Part shown: piece by piece, positions 32,101 to 47,100 of the stretch
Layout of the letters: every line of letters begins with the position of its first letter
Position numbering within the stretch: the stretch's first letter is position 1
Assembly (NCBI RefSeq): GCF_026151205.1
Contig: NC_087081.1
Coordinates: forward strand, 14,854,340 to 14,918,339
Length of the DNA: 64,000 nt
Direction of reading: 5' to 3'
DNA from: Bolinopsis microptera
Taxonomy: Eukaryota > Ctenophora > Tentaculata > Lobata > Bolinopsidae
Program-made: the position numbers and the translations under genes
The notes under the pieces: model-generated
Databases searched by the model: none
The model's input: only the letters and a program-made list of their open reading frames with translations
What the model was told of the DNA's origin: nothing

Positions 32101-35100
32101 TAACACCATAATACCATCAGTAAACACACACAAATATTGCAGCGAAAGACATTTTAATCAACAGTGATTGTAGCCCAGTAACTACTGCATGAAACAAAAT
32201 GAAATGTGATTTGTCATTTGATTTGTCATTTGATTTGTCATTTGATCTGCCATTTGAATTGTCATTTGACTTGGTACGTGATTTGTCATTTGATTTATAA
32301 TAAAGTTCGTCATTGAATTTGTCATTGAATTTGTCATTGAATTTGTCATTGAATTTGTCATTGAATTTGTCATTTAATTTGTCATTTAAATTGTCATTTA
32401 AATTGTCATTTAATTTTTCAGTAAATTTGTCATGTGATTTGTCACGTATGTAATCACGTGATTTCATGATTTGTAATGTGATATGTTCCAGGCAGTAGTA
32501 ACGGGTGATAACAGAGATTACGAGCATTAAGCATGATTACCTTGTTACCATGGTAACAAGGTGTTATTAAGCATTATAATATCCCTACTCTTTGCAGTTA
32601 AAGTCAAGCCCTTTACTGAGCGCCGGATCTGTTACGGAAACACAAAATGCTTTACGTCCGAACCTAGACCAATAACATGATTAATTAAATAATTAGGGTA
32701 ATTAGTTAATAGGGCCGGGCCTATTAGTTGATTACAAATAACTTAAAATTTCATCAGCTCATTGTAATCAGGGCTCTAGTCGTTGTTGCAATTTGTGGCA
32801 GCGTTCAGTTAATACTTTGACAAATCGTCAGAGAGTCAGAGGGTCAGTCGTGTGTAATAAAGTAATAACATGTTTACCATGGTTACTGTATAAAATGTAG
32901 ATTCAGCTTTTTTATTCTACTATTCTACAATGTTTCGATGTAAACATTCAATTATTATTCCTCATAGTCATAAGCTATATAAGCTATGTAAGGGATTATT
33001 GGATAAGGGCCAAGTTTTATTGATCAGCCATTCAAGCGGGATATGCTACCCTTCAGAGCTTACGGGGCGTTCATTCTTTTCATAATTAGTCATAATTACC
33101 TAATTATAAACCCATTAGGTGACTTAATGTACATTTGCAGCATTTCCCACGCTTCATATCACATGAACATACCAAATCACACACACTTTCTTTTTCATCG
33201 CACATCACAAGAGATTACAGTAGCCCAGGACATCCTTTCCAAAATAATCACCAGTTTTTTAGCCAATTTTGAAAATAAAGCTTATCTAAACAATTGGAGG
33301 CCTCCACTCCTTTACAAAATCTGTTATCTTATTTGGCAAGTAGCTGTGTCGCGTAAAAAATGGGAAGATAATACGGGCAATTCCTTAGTCCTCACCCTAC
33401 TAAATGTAGCTAGGAATGCTTTGACGCGAGATTTTATTGAACCTTAAATAAACATGCAATTGTGCGATTTTAGTGCCAAAAATTTGTGCTGAAGGCTGAT
33501 ATTCTAATGGACCATGGTTACTGGTGAAACGGCATTAAAATAGGGATGTCCTGGGCTATGGTCGAAAAACATGAACAAAGAGTCCCAGATTATATACATT
33601 CTCAATATATACATATGCGACTATAGCATACAATGTTTCTGCGTCTGAAGAACTCTTCCCTCGCTTTCTGGAAAACAAACTGTAAACTTGTTAGTCAGAG
33701 TGTTTAACACAATGATAACACCATGGTAACACCAAGGTAACACCATGATAACACCATGATAACACAATGGTAACACCAAGGTAACACCATGATAACACCA
33801 TGATAACACAATGGTAACACCATGGTAACATCAAGGTAACACCATGACCATGATAACACCATGGTAACACCATGGTAACACCATGATAACACCATGATAA
33901 CACCATGGTAACACCATGATAACACCATGGTAACACCATGGTAGCACCGTGATAACACCATGGTAACACCGTGGTAACACCATGGTAACACCATGGTAAC
34001 ACCGTGATAACACCGTGATAACACCATGGTAACACCATGCCATGGTAACACCATGCCATGGTAACACCATGCCATGGTAACACCATGCCGTGGTAACACC
34101 ATGCCATGGTAACACCATGCCATGGTAACACCATGCCATGATAACACCATGCCATGATAACACCATGGTAACACCATGATAACACCATGGTAACACCATG
34201 TTAACACCATGGTAACACCGTGATAACACCATGGTAACACCATGGTAACACCATGGTAACACCATGGTAACACCGTGATAACACCATGGTAACACCGTGA
34301 TAACACCATGGTAACACCATAGTAACACCATAGTAACACCATAGTAACTACATGGCAACGAGTAAATTAGTCAACCTGTTATTCGGGGAGGTTAACTGTC
34401 AAAATTTAGGTAATTGCAATTAATTAATTATAACATGGTGATTGGCTGACTACTAACTAAATCTAGCAAACACTCCGCAGTAGTTTCACCAGAATAGTCC
34501 GTGTAAAGTACAATACACTGTGTAAAGTGTAAAGTGACTACTTACCGCACATTACCACACATTTCCCTATATTATAAGCCTATAGTTCACTTACAATACA
34601 TTGTCTGTAGTCGGGTTATTTTTATTGTTCGTCAAAAACGTTTTATAAAATTCAACTTCATAAATATGATTACTGACTTCTCGTAATTAACCGACTGAAA
34701 TTCAGGAAAATTAGATATTAAAAAAAGCTCACCCAGGTTTCCGAGCCTTCTCTTGTGCTTTTATCTGGTTTGCTCGCAGTACCTGGTTCTCTTTTAGCAA
34801 TTTATCCATTTGACCTTTTTGCGATTTTTGCAGCATTTGCTTTTCCTGAAAGTAAATTATCTCGGTTAGTTAAAGATATTTCAACTCAGTCATGTGGTTG
34901 TAAAACTTCTAATTTTTACAAAAATTTGCTGAAACGAAATAGGAATATTCAGGAATACTCAGGGATATTCAGTAATATTTAGAAATATTCAGTATTATTC
35001 AGTAATATTCAGTAATATTCAGGAACATTCAGGAACATTCAGTAATATTCAGGAACATTCTGGAATATTCATAAAATAAAATGAGAATCAGCATACCTTC

Positions 35101-38100
35101 TCTTGGTTCTTCTGAATATCTTGATTCTTTTTATCTTGCTTTGAATAATACTTTAGCCACGCCTGACACAAGATGTTTATAAATAAATAGCATAACAACA
35201 CAATTTAATGTCATTGTATTGGATTTATAAAGCGTTATATTGTCATATCCTTTGTTTAAGAAGTTGAATTGTAATGACTATTTCCAAACCTTTCCTTTTT
35301 TGATGCTTTCCTCGGTGATTTCATTCCAGTCAACACCCTGGATCTCTGTATAATGTTTAAATTAGACAAATTGGGTAAAATATGACAAATTCAAAATATA
35401 TTATATATGCGGTAAATGAACAGTGAAACCGATTATTTAACATAATATGACAAGATGTGTAAAATACTGTGATAAACTGTGACACGTGATCTATAAATTG
35501 TGTGTCTTTGTGTAGTAGACTAGTAGTGTCCTAGTGAAAGGAGTTCTTACCTCTGAGTCTAACCCTAACCCAAACCACTACTAGACTATTTACTATGACA
35601 ACCACACCCCAACCCTACATCTTTTTAACCCAACACTAATCTAAACACTTCGGACCAGGGTGTTATAATCTGAGAGGTAAAAACCTTTTACCCCTAATAA
35701 GTGCCTTATATAACAGTATAACTAGTATATTAGGAGTAAAATATGTTTCTGTGAATATTTAAATAAAATCAACAGATTACAGTGCAAAAAAAATCAGACA
35801 TTCTGACTTTAGAGAAGGAAGAGAGAGAGAGAGAGGCGTTACGATGGTTACCATGACTGTAGAGACGCGCTCACGACGATCTACCACGAATATCAAGAGA
35901 AACAAAAGATATTAACCAAGATACAGGCAAAGTAACCAAGTAACAAGAGTAGTAGCACTGCTAGTTATAGTTAGTTTATACTAACTACACTACAGTACTA
36001 CACTACTTTACACTACTACAGTACTACAGTACTACTATTAGTGTAGAGCTGGGCGAGCAATAATTATTGTTTCAAGGGACCTTGAATCTCTTGAGTTTTT
36101 CAAATGCGAAATCGAAGGTGTCTACTGTCTAGGTCATTCTGAATTGTCTTCAATTTTGGTTATTCTGTCAATTACATGTTAAACATACATATGCAGTTAA
36201 TTAAAACAAGCTAAAAGAGAGAAAATACAATTGTAACCATGGCAACTAGAGAAAATACAATTGTACAACCTCAGAAGTAAGAATGATTTAATTTAAAAGC
36301 TCAAAAAAGCCAGCACTAATTTTGAACAAGCTAGATAGGTAACCAGTCACGTGGTATGACGTCTTGTCACGTGATATTACGTCTTGTCACGTGGTATGAC
36401 GTCATGTCACGTGGTATGACTGGTTGCTAGGGAACCAGCTGAGAGCACAGACCTATAGTGACGGACTTGTCCTGGATGTGGCGCGGAACTGGATTATTAG
36501 TTACACGATTGATGCGGTGGTTGCAATTGTTGTTAGTGTGACAGAAACAACGCTTGCCTCTTCGACAGTTCACCTGAGTGTGTCAGGAGATCAGTGCCTA
36601 GTTACCATGGTAACACCTGGCCTGGGAGACAGAAAGTGGAACTGATACTCAAAAGCGAAACTAATTGCGAACCGAAAAGCGAAACTAATTGCGAACTGAA
36701 AAGCGAAACAATAAAACTAAAAGCAAGCCCCCTAGTTATCTTATTATCAGCGAACAAGCATACGGTGTATTTAACGGCGAACTCAACAAAAAAGCAAATG
36801 AAGTGAAACAGTAAAAGTGAGAAAAAGCTGAAGTCTCAAACATTAGAAAGTGATTTTACATCGGTGAAAAGAGATGATAATGCCTTAAAAATGACACTGA
36901 TGTAGTGAAGTGATGATATTACATTGAAATTAACAAAACCCCTTACTGGGCAGCATTCTCTCGTCATCAGCGGGCACATCGTCGACAGGCAGGTCCCAGG
37001 GTAACACAGGAGCAGTACTCTTAGGTTTCCCTGCTTTGTCGTCCGTAACAAGCTTTGCACTGTCGTCTCCCACATACAAACCACCCACAAACTCTTCCTT
37101 AGGCTTAGGGTTCTTGTCTGGCACGGCGCCAGCTTTAGGCTGCACGTTAGTGAACGTTTCCAGCCCGGTGATGACAATAGCTGCCTGTTTGGGGGGAGCT
37201 GGTGCACTGGCAACTGGAGCAGCGTTAGGATTGTCACGACCCTGGGGGCACGACGGGTAAACCAGCGAACAAGCGAGAGAAGTGACATTATGTGAGAGAA
37301 GTAGGTAGTAACCATGGTAACTGTACAGGTGATGCTGCCTGGTAACCATGGTTAGTAGGTACCAAGGGTTAACAAGCACAATATTCAAATGTTAAGCCAA
37401 AGAGTTGAAGTTTTAGTGATCAGCGGGAAATCTAAATACTCTAGAAGCAGAGTGCAGTTACATATTACTGCACCCTGCAGAGTGTAGCTACACCCTGCAG
37501 AGTGCAGCTATACCCTGCATAGTGCAGCTACACCCTGCAGAGTGCAGCTACACCCTGCAGAGTGCAGTTACACCCTGCGGAGTGCAGTTACACCCTGCAG
37601 AGTGCATCTACACGCTGCAGAGTGCAGTTACACCCTGCAGAGTGCAGTTACACCCTGCAGAGTGCAGCTATACCCTGCAGAGTGCAGTTACACCCTGCAG
37701 AGTGCAGTTACACCCTGCAGAGTGTAGTTACACCCTGCAGAGTGCAGTTACACCCTGCAGAGTGCAGTTACACCCTGCAGAGTGTAGATACACCCTGCAG
37801 AGTGTAGATACACCCTGCATAGTGCAGCTACACTCTGCAGAGTGCAGTTACAGCCTGCAGAGTGCATCTACACGCTGCAGAGTGCAGTTACACCCTGCAG
37901 AGCGCAGCTACACCCTGCAGAGTGCAGCTATACCCTGCAGAGTGCAGTTACACCCTGCAGAGTGTAGATACACCCTTCTACTCCAGTAAAATACAGGTGA
38001 GCAGGAAGCTCTTACCCTGACTCTTCTGTTTCTCCTGTTGTTAGTGGTCTGAGCGGATGCTGGTTTAGCCGCGTCTAAAGCTTTCGCTTCTGCTGCTGCA

Positions 38101-41100
38101 ACAGCTTCAGGGTCTATCAGATCCTCCTGGTCCACTAGTGTAGTCAGCATGTCCTCTCTGCGCTTCATCAAATCATCCTGAAGAAATAGGTTTAAATACC
38201 TTGGTAACACATGCCTAGTTACCATGGTAACACATACCTTGCAATTAGTCAACCAGTCGGTAAAAAAAGTCTAGTTTATAGCTAGCTAAAAGTAATTTAA
38301 AAAGAAGAAACTTAAACTAAACCTAGAATTAGAACTAGAATTAGAACTATAAGCTAAAACGAGAATCTAGAATAAGAAACTAGAATCTAGAATTAGAAAC
38401 TAAACCTAGAGTCTAGAATTAGAAACTAAAACTAGAATCTAGAATTAGAAACTAAAAATAGAATCTAGAAACTAGAACCTAGAACTAGACACTAGAAACT
38501 AGAACCTAGAACTAGACATTAGAAACTAGAACCTAGAAAGTTAACTCTTACCTTTGACAAATGAGCGATAGGGTCGACGAGAGCGTTAGCAAAGTCAGCC
38601 ATCTCGGAGGGAATGTAGTCTTTAACGTCTATCTTAACGAACAGAGAGGCCATTCCTGGTGGGTGGGAGCTATTAATCTCACTGATTAAAAAGTGTATTG
38701 CTTTGTTGAAATGGGTCTCCATGGTTATCTCTCTTAGTAACCCTCACTACCAACCAATATTAGGTACAGTTAGGAATCATTCATTATAAAGTGATTACAC
38801 AGATCCTGTAGTCCTAATCAAAGTGATTGGAAATTACACATGAACTAAACGTGAAATGAGAAAGTGAGTTCTACAATAGTGACCCTGAAAGTTAACTGGC
38901 TAATCAGACAAATGAAAAGCTTCAGTAGTCAGCAGTTATTTTGAGGGTAGCCCTGTACTTCAATCAAATCAGATTGATTGCTCTAACTAAGAAATCCTGA
39001 CAAAGAAAGCTGTCCCTCCGCAAGCACCCCTCCAAATCCCGTTTAATATTGACAAAATGGGTGGTGAATAAAACATGGCGCTGGGTTTAGACGAAAATAG
39101 CTGTGTTTTAATCAACGTTTTCAAAATGCCCATATATAGAAGGGATAGAAAGGCCATTTTGGTTTTCAATCAACGTTTTCAAAATGCCCATATATAGGAG
39201 GGATAGAACGGCCATTTTGGTTTTCAATCAACGTTCTCGAAATGCCCATATATAGGAGGGATAGAATGGTAATTTTGGTTTTAGTCGACGAATGTAAATT
39301 AGTAAATTAACTGTAAACATACCGATAGGAATATTGAAATCATTCCTCAAGCTGATGAACCGGTAACCACTCTGGATACTCTCCATAGGGATAATCCTCT
39401 GTCCGATCATCTTTCCAGCGTCGTCATTAACAATAAATCTCATCATCGCCAAATCAGGGATCACAATCTGAGAGTAATACCGTCGTTATCAACTGCTTGG
39501 AAAAATTGGCAGCTATATTTGCCAAGCCGTTTGAAGACTTATCGTCTTTCCTTAAAACTTAAATAGCACTAAGCACTATTACCGTTTAATTCCAGGTAAA
39601 ACTGTAGAGTATACATTACATAACCTTTAGTAACCATGGTAACACATTACCTTCGAGAAGACGAATGGATCCTCGTTGTCCCAGCGGGGGCAGATACTGT
39701 TGTTAATAGTTTTAGTAACCAAGTAACCAGTTCTAGTTACTATAGTAACCAGTTCTAGTAACCTAGTGACCAGTTCTAGTTACTGTAGAAACCAGTTACA
39801 GTAACCTAATTACCTTTGCGAAGACGAAGGGGTCCTCGTTGTCCCAGCGGGGGCAGATACTGTTGTTAATAGTTTTAGTCTGATGTTTCCTCCTCACAGA
39901 GTCATTAGCAATTCCGTACATCTCCAGCTCCACCTTCACTCCGCACTTCTTATCGCTCAGAAACTGTCCTGTAGATTCAATTCTATCACTCACCCCATTT
40001 ACCACAAACCCTGATTTACTGCGACTGTATTCTCTCCCAAACCCCGATTTACCGCGACTGTTATCTCTCCCCGGGATTTTAATGTAATATGATCGTGCGA
40101 CTAACATATTATGTAAGACTGAAAAAATGGTCGGCAAGTGTTTCGTCCGTCAAGGTGTCGTTGTTATACAATGTGTTGTTTTAAATGACAGTGTTATGTC
40201 ATTATTTAACTAAACCATACCAGATAAGACGTGGTAACCATGGTAACTACATACCAGATAAGACGTGAACTTTGAGCTCCGCTGCGACCACACCCTCTAC
40301 TGACATTTCCAAGAAGGGGTTGAAGGTCGTCTGAGTTTTAGTCATGAAGTCGGGTTTTAGGAGGTACCCCGTCTTATTGTTAAACTCAAACTTTCCTGTG
40401 AAATAAAGCTTAGTTAGCTTACAGTTAGGTTACAGTATTGTTATTACAATAGGAAGATTAGTTGCAGATGTTCGTTTGGGGACTGGTTTATTTGCCAGTC
40501 AATGTTTGTTTACGAATATAATAACTTTATTACATAATTATAAATGTATATTTTAATGAATGTGTTCCTTGTCTACACAAATTAAGGGAAAGTACCAATA
40601 TTAAGCTGCATGGGCATGTCGAGTGTTTGGAAGTTGAGTGCCACCATCTGACATCCAGTGTTCCAGAACATCTGGGGCTGGTAGTTATCTGAGGCTACTC
40701 TGGCACCTGGGAATATGGCAGGTTATTAGGTAGTTAGTTTAGTTAATACTTTAATAATATACTTTAATAACTGAGAATAAGTTTTCTAATAAATGGATAT
40801 AATAACAAGAAATGCGGCCGCTTTTCTTTTGTGGATGGCCGCTCAATTTCCCGATCCGTGATGGCGTATTTATCATATTCCATACAACCTGGGGACGGCC
40901 CAGTCTTTATTATTTATATAAACATGCAAATATGGCGAAGTGACATGCCGACTGCCGAGCGCCGCCCAGTTAATATAATTCTATTTTGAATTTGAAAATC
41001 GTATATATTTCTATGTAACCATATGTTTATTGTTTATGCAGCCTGACACGGATCTGTGCAAGATATATATATAAATAGTACTACTATACTAACTCAAAAT

Positions 41101-44100
41101 AATAATAATATGCTATCAATTAGTGCCTAGTGGGATACGTACATGATGAAATTAATAATGTACTTGGTTGGTTCAGCGTCGCGCGCCAACAATTATATAA
41201 TTCAGATTATCACATAAAATAACTTTGCGCAGGTAGTCACGTGGGCGATAACAGTGCGCGAGGGCACGTATGTACGCTCGCACGCACGCTCGCACGGTCG
41301 CAAGCTACCATATACAAAAAAAACCTCGTTCACTAACCCTTGTCTTTGACTCTTTTGTGCCTTCGGCACTTTGAGTCATGGATCGGGAAAAAATAACTTG
41401 TATTATTGGTATAACCTTTAGGGTAGATCCTGCTGACTTCTCTCTTGTTGTAATTAACGTTATTAGTTAGTTAGTTTAGTTAAAATAACTTGTATTATTG
41501 GTATAACCTTTAGGGTAGATCCTGCTGACTTCTCTCTTGTTGTAATTAACGTTATTAGTTAGTTAGTTTAGTTAAAATAACTTGTATTATTGGTATAACC
41601 TTTAGGGTAGATCCTGCTGACTTGTCTCTTGTTGTAATTGACGTTATTAGTTAGTTAGTTTAGTTAAAATAACTTGTATTATTGGTATAACCTTTAGGGT
41701 AGATCCTGCTGACTTGTCTCTTGTTGTAATTAACGTTATTAGTTAGTTAGTTTAGTTAAAATAACTTGTATTATTGGTATAACCTTTAGGGTAGATCCTG
41801 CTGACTTGTCTCTTGTTGTAATTAACGTTATTAGTTAGTTAGTTTAGTTAAAATAACTTGTATTATTGGTATAACCTTTAGGGTAGATCCTGCTGAGTGC
41901 TGACTTGTCTCTTGTTGTAATTAACGTTATTAGTTAGTTAGTTTAGTTAAAATAACTTGTATTATTGGTATAACCTTTAGGGTAGATCCTGCTGACTTGT
42001 CTTTTGTTGTAATTGACGAACTCCACTGGGTTCTCCTTCAAGTGGTTCAGAGCTGCTGTTTCCACAAACGAGGACATCTCATAACTCACATTCTTCTTAG
42101 CTGCCTGGTCAAACCCTGAAATTTAATATTTATTAGTTACTAGTTACTAGTTACTAGTTACTAGTTACAAGTTACTAGTTACTAGTTACAAGTTACTAGT
42201 TACAAGTTACAAGTTACAAGTTACTAGTTACTAGTTACTAGTTAATAGTTATTAGTTACTAGTTACTAGTTACTGGTTACTAGTTACTGGTTACTAGTTA
42301 CTAGTAACAATTAAAACAGTATAATTAAGTAACAATTAAAACAGTATAATAATAATATGAATATAATAATATAAGTTGTAACCTCTGAATTTGGGGGCCG
42401 GCATGATGTAGTTAACAAGTTTCGAGAGAGAAGTTTCAGCTTCCTCCTCGCGATCTTCCCAAGACTGCAGGTAATTATATTGTTACATAATTATGTAATT
42501 ATATTGTTACATAATTGCATAATTTAGCATTAATTCCGAGATAAACTAGCTAATTAATGGAGAGTAGGTATACAGATTACTGGATATAACAGCGGCTGAA
42601 GGAGTATTTACAAACTGCTAGTAAAGTAGTAAAGTAGTGAAGTAGTAAGTAAATGTAACAAGATAACACTTGAAACTGATATGAAGACACCCAATTTGAA
42701 CTGCAGCCCAAAAATAGGCCCTATTTCCGCATATAAAGGTGGTAATTTCCGGCTATTTTTGCATAAAAGTGGTGGTAATTTCCGGCTATTTCCGCAATTT
42801 CGGGCAATTTCCGCATTAGAGGGTGCATTCATATCAGAAATAAAAGATAAAATTAATAATAGTTTAGAGTTTTTAAGACTAGTTTACCGAGTGTAATAGC
42901 CTCATTCCAATTATACACAGCAAGGTTATATCTAAAATCAGACAAGACCGTGCAACAGAACAGGTAGATTATTGTAGTAAAGTGATTAAGGGGGCCGGGG
43001 GGCAAGACAGGTAGAGTATTGTAGTAAAGTGATTAAGGGGGCCGGGGGGGGGGGGGGGAGGTAGAGTATTGTAGTAAAGTGATTAAGGGGGCCGGGGGAG
43101 GGGGGGGGGGGCCCCTTAAGACTAAACTACAATAATATCTAGCTGGTAGATAGATAATAAGACCCTCATGCCACATAACATAACATAATTAGTATGTTTT
43201 TATCACTGATTATTAGTAGATAGTTAGTTTAATTAGATTGTGTCCTCATGCCAGCGTTGTGATTGTCGTTTTTATCATACTGTGTATACTATGTATCAAA
43301 GTGACTCTCATTATTTAGTATTGACAAAATGATTAAAAAACTATATTTATTCACTTCGAATAAAATCCCACGATAAAAAGTCCCCGTTTTCATAATGCAA
43401 CCACATCTAAATATGATTATGCATGAATTATGCATTAATCTACAAAACAATTATAAGATAATTATGCACTAATCTATAAACTAATTATGCAATAATCAAA
43501 CACTAACTATTCGTTAATTATACACTAATTGTACATTAATTATACACTAATTATGCGTTAATTATACATTAATTGTACATTAATTATACACTAATTATAC
43601 AATAATTATGCACTAACCATACATTAATTATACACTAATTATACATTAATTATGCACTAACCATACATTAATTATACACTAATTATATACTAATTATACA
43701 TTAATTATACATTAATTATACACTAATTATACAATAATTATACATTAATTATACACTAATTATACAATAATTATGCACTAACCATACATTAATTATACAC
43801 TAATTATACAGTAATTATACACTAATTATAAACTAATTATACACTAATTATACACTAATTATACACTAATTATACATTAATTATACAATAATTATGCACT
43901 AACCATACATTAATTATACACTAATTATATACTAATTATACATTAATTATACACTAATCATACATTAATTATACACTAATTATACAATAATTATACATTA
44001 ATTATACACTAATTATACATTAATTATACACTAATTATACATTAATGATACACTAATTATACACTAATCAGCTGTAAGATCCACAGAATTATAGTACCAC

Positions 44101-47100
44101 AACACTTCACCACAACAAGATTGTAGTACTACAATGTAGTACTGAGGGGAGAGACGCTCTTTATGGTGCTATGTAGATAGATCTTGCTACTTTCTTATTA
44201 GATGCTTCTCCCCGAAACGTCTCTCCCCAAGTAATTTAGATTGTAACACTAAGTTCAATAATTAATTAATTAATTACAATAATTAATTAATTAATTATGA
44301 TTATTGTGATATTATATGAGACACATGACAGAATGATCGCATGCACGATTATTGACGGGTTGACTCACAGTCGGGGCTTTGGAGGCCGCATCGGTCTAAA
44401 CATGGATATGTGAAAATACTGCATCAGTAACCATGGTTACAACAGTTAAATACTGCATAATCACCGAATAATTACTTCAAATGATTAAGCAATGGTTATT
44501 AAATAAATATCCCAAGGATATTATTTGATGTACCTAGTATTGGAAGGCACACTACGGTGATATTCCAACATTTAAAAGGCAGTAAAACTCACTGCTGAAA
44601 ATTATACACCTGGTCCAAATAAAAATATAATTTTAACTACGCAGATTGCTTGCGGAGGTTTAGACGCTTGTTTTTTACAAAGGAGTAAATAACCTACCCC
44701 TTTGTTGTTTTCTTCGTCTTCTCCTTCTTTGGGAGGCTCAACACCGTCTAGATAAATACCTGAAGAGAGAAAAAGAGTGTCACTTTATACGTATATAGTT
44801 TCACTTTTAACACAAAGAGTTTCACTTTTAACACAAAGAGTTTCACTTTTAACACAAAGAGTTTCACTTTTAACACATAATAGCGGTTCACTTTCAACAC
44901 ATAGAGTTTCTCTTTACCATCACGACATGCTCCATTGTGAAACAACAGCTGACAATTAGTGTAATCAGGATAAGATCACCTCAATAAAAAAGATGAATGT
45001 TGATAAAGTGATAAAGTGATTATTCATTTTCATTAAGAACATTCAGTATTCAATATTCAATCATTTACATATCACATGTAAAATAGTTTTAATTTCTTTA
45101 CATCAAAAATTCACATGAACAAAAGAAGCATTTATATGTTTACAGTAAAAATGGCAATTTGACCAGAAAACAGTGTCAATTTAGCGAGACTTTGAACAGT
45201 AAAAAGGGTAAATTTAGCGAGATTTCAAACAATAAAGTGTCTGTTATGCGAAACTTTGAACAGAAACTAGTGTCAATTTAGCGAGACTTTGAACAGTAAA
45301 AAGGGTAAATTTAGCGAGATTTTAAACAATGAAGTGTCTGTTATACGAAACTTTGAACAGAAACTAGTGTCAATTTAGCGGAACTTTTAACAGTGAACAG
45401 TGTCAATTTAGCGACACTTCGAAAAATAAACAGTGTCAATCTAGCGACACTTTGAACAATAAACAGTATCAATTTAGCGACACTTTGAACAGTGAACAGT
45501 GTGAATTTGGCGTCACTTTATAACCACATGCACCATGCTACATGTGTAAATGACAGAACAGAAGAATACCTCAGTAACCATGGTAACAACAGTTAAAAAG
45601 ACGGCTCCCAACTTACTTTTATCTCCTTGGGGAGTGACTGGGAGAAGAGATTAATTAATCCTGTTTAATAGATCACTATATTATATATATATAATATATA
45701 TATAATATAGTTGTATATATACCACTCTTTATATTCATATCATAACTAGTCACGTGATAATATCACATTGTTATCACGTTACGTGACGTCACAGAGCCCT
45801 CACGTGACGTCACACACTCCCTCAGCTCACGTGACGTTACACACTCCCTCACGTGACGTTACACACTCCCTCACGTGACGTCACACACGCCCTCACGTGA
45901 TGTCACACACTCCCTCACGTGACGTTACACACGCCCTCACGTGACGTTACACACGCCCTTACGTGACGTCACACACGCCCTCACGTGACGTCACACACTC
46001 CCTCACGTTACGTTACACACGCCCTCACGTGACGTCACACAGCCCTCACGTGACGTCACACACTCCCTCACGTGACGTTACAAACGCCCTCACGTGACGT
46101 CACACAGCCCTCACGTGACGTCACACAGCCCTCACGTGACGTCACACAGCCCTCACGTGACGTCACACACTCCCTCACATGACGTCACACACTCCCTCAC
46201 GTGACGTCACACACTCCTTCAAGTGATGTCATCTTAAACCATAACTAACCTGTCCCAGAAAGAGCTGGTGCGACTTCCTCCTCTTTCTTCACGACGATTT
46301 CCTCATCTTTCTCCATCTGATCGGGCATATCTTCTTTCCTCTTCTTGTTCTTCACCAGGATCTTATACTTCAACATCTCGGGGGAGGGCAACATGCAGCC
46401 CGGTTTTAGCTGAAGAAATACAGATAACTGGCAGGGCAATCAGTCAACATTTTAGGAGGGAAATCTAGAGCCAATATCGCCACTACAATTAATTTGTCAC
46501 CAGCGTTACAAAGCGTTACAAGCGTTACAAAGCGTTACAATACTACATTATATCTTTAGATTTGTTTGGAGAGGCGAATCATACGGAGTTTACTACATTA
46601 TGCTACAAACCTGAGCTTTTGGGTCATCAAGAGGCTCCCTAAGGAGTTACACACTCTCTCACGTGACGTCACACACTCTTTCACGTGACGTCACACACTC
46701 TTTCACGTGACGTCACACACTCTCTCACGTGACGTCACACACTCTCTCACGTGACGTCACACACTCTCTCACGTGACGTCACACACTCTCTCACGTGACG
46801 TCACACACTACATACCTGAGCTTTTGGGTCATCAAGAGGCTCCCTAAGGAGTTTATCTCCGAAAATGTCCATGCAGTATTTAGCCATCTTCTGCTGCTGT
46901 CGCGGCGTACAATGGTTCTCAAATGAGAGGATGAGAGGGTAGGGCGATGTTTTGAATGCTGTTTCGTTGATAGCAAGGATTACATCCTGAAAATGGGAAA
47001 CTCAGTTGAGAAACGCAATTTTATCATAACACAATTTATCAGCTTGGGATCAGCTTACTGTACTACAGCTGCTCTACATAACACTTTATGTGGTATGTAT

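Noticed and set aside
33043..33447. 134-codon plus-strand frame in PLC-beta intron 24
   Set aside because: It lies in non-repeat DNA and has no stop, but I recognise no family, no clear start context and no splice partners; in AT-rich DNA a chance frame of this length is possible.
33621..34358. Overlapping frames of 165-212 codons of the type [10 protein letters not shown]
   Set aside because: All are readings of the ACCATGGTAAC array in an intron; no non-repeat sequence or splice context supports a protein.
37522..37989. 155-codon Cys-rich repeat protein on the plus strand
   Set aside because: It is the 20-bp intronic minisatellite read in three frames; the array is part of the PLC-beta pre-mRNA on the other strand.
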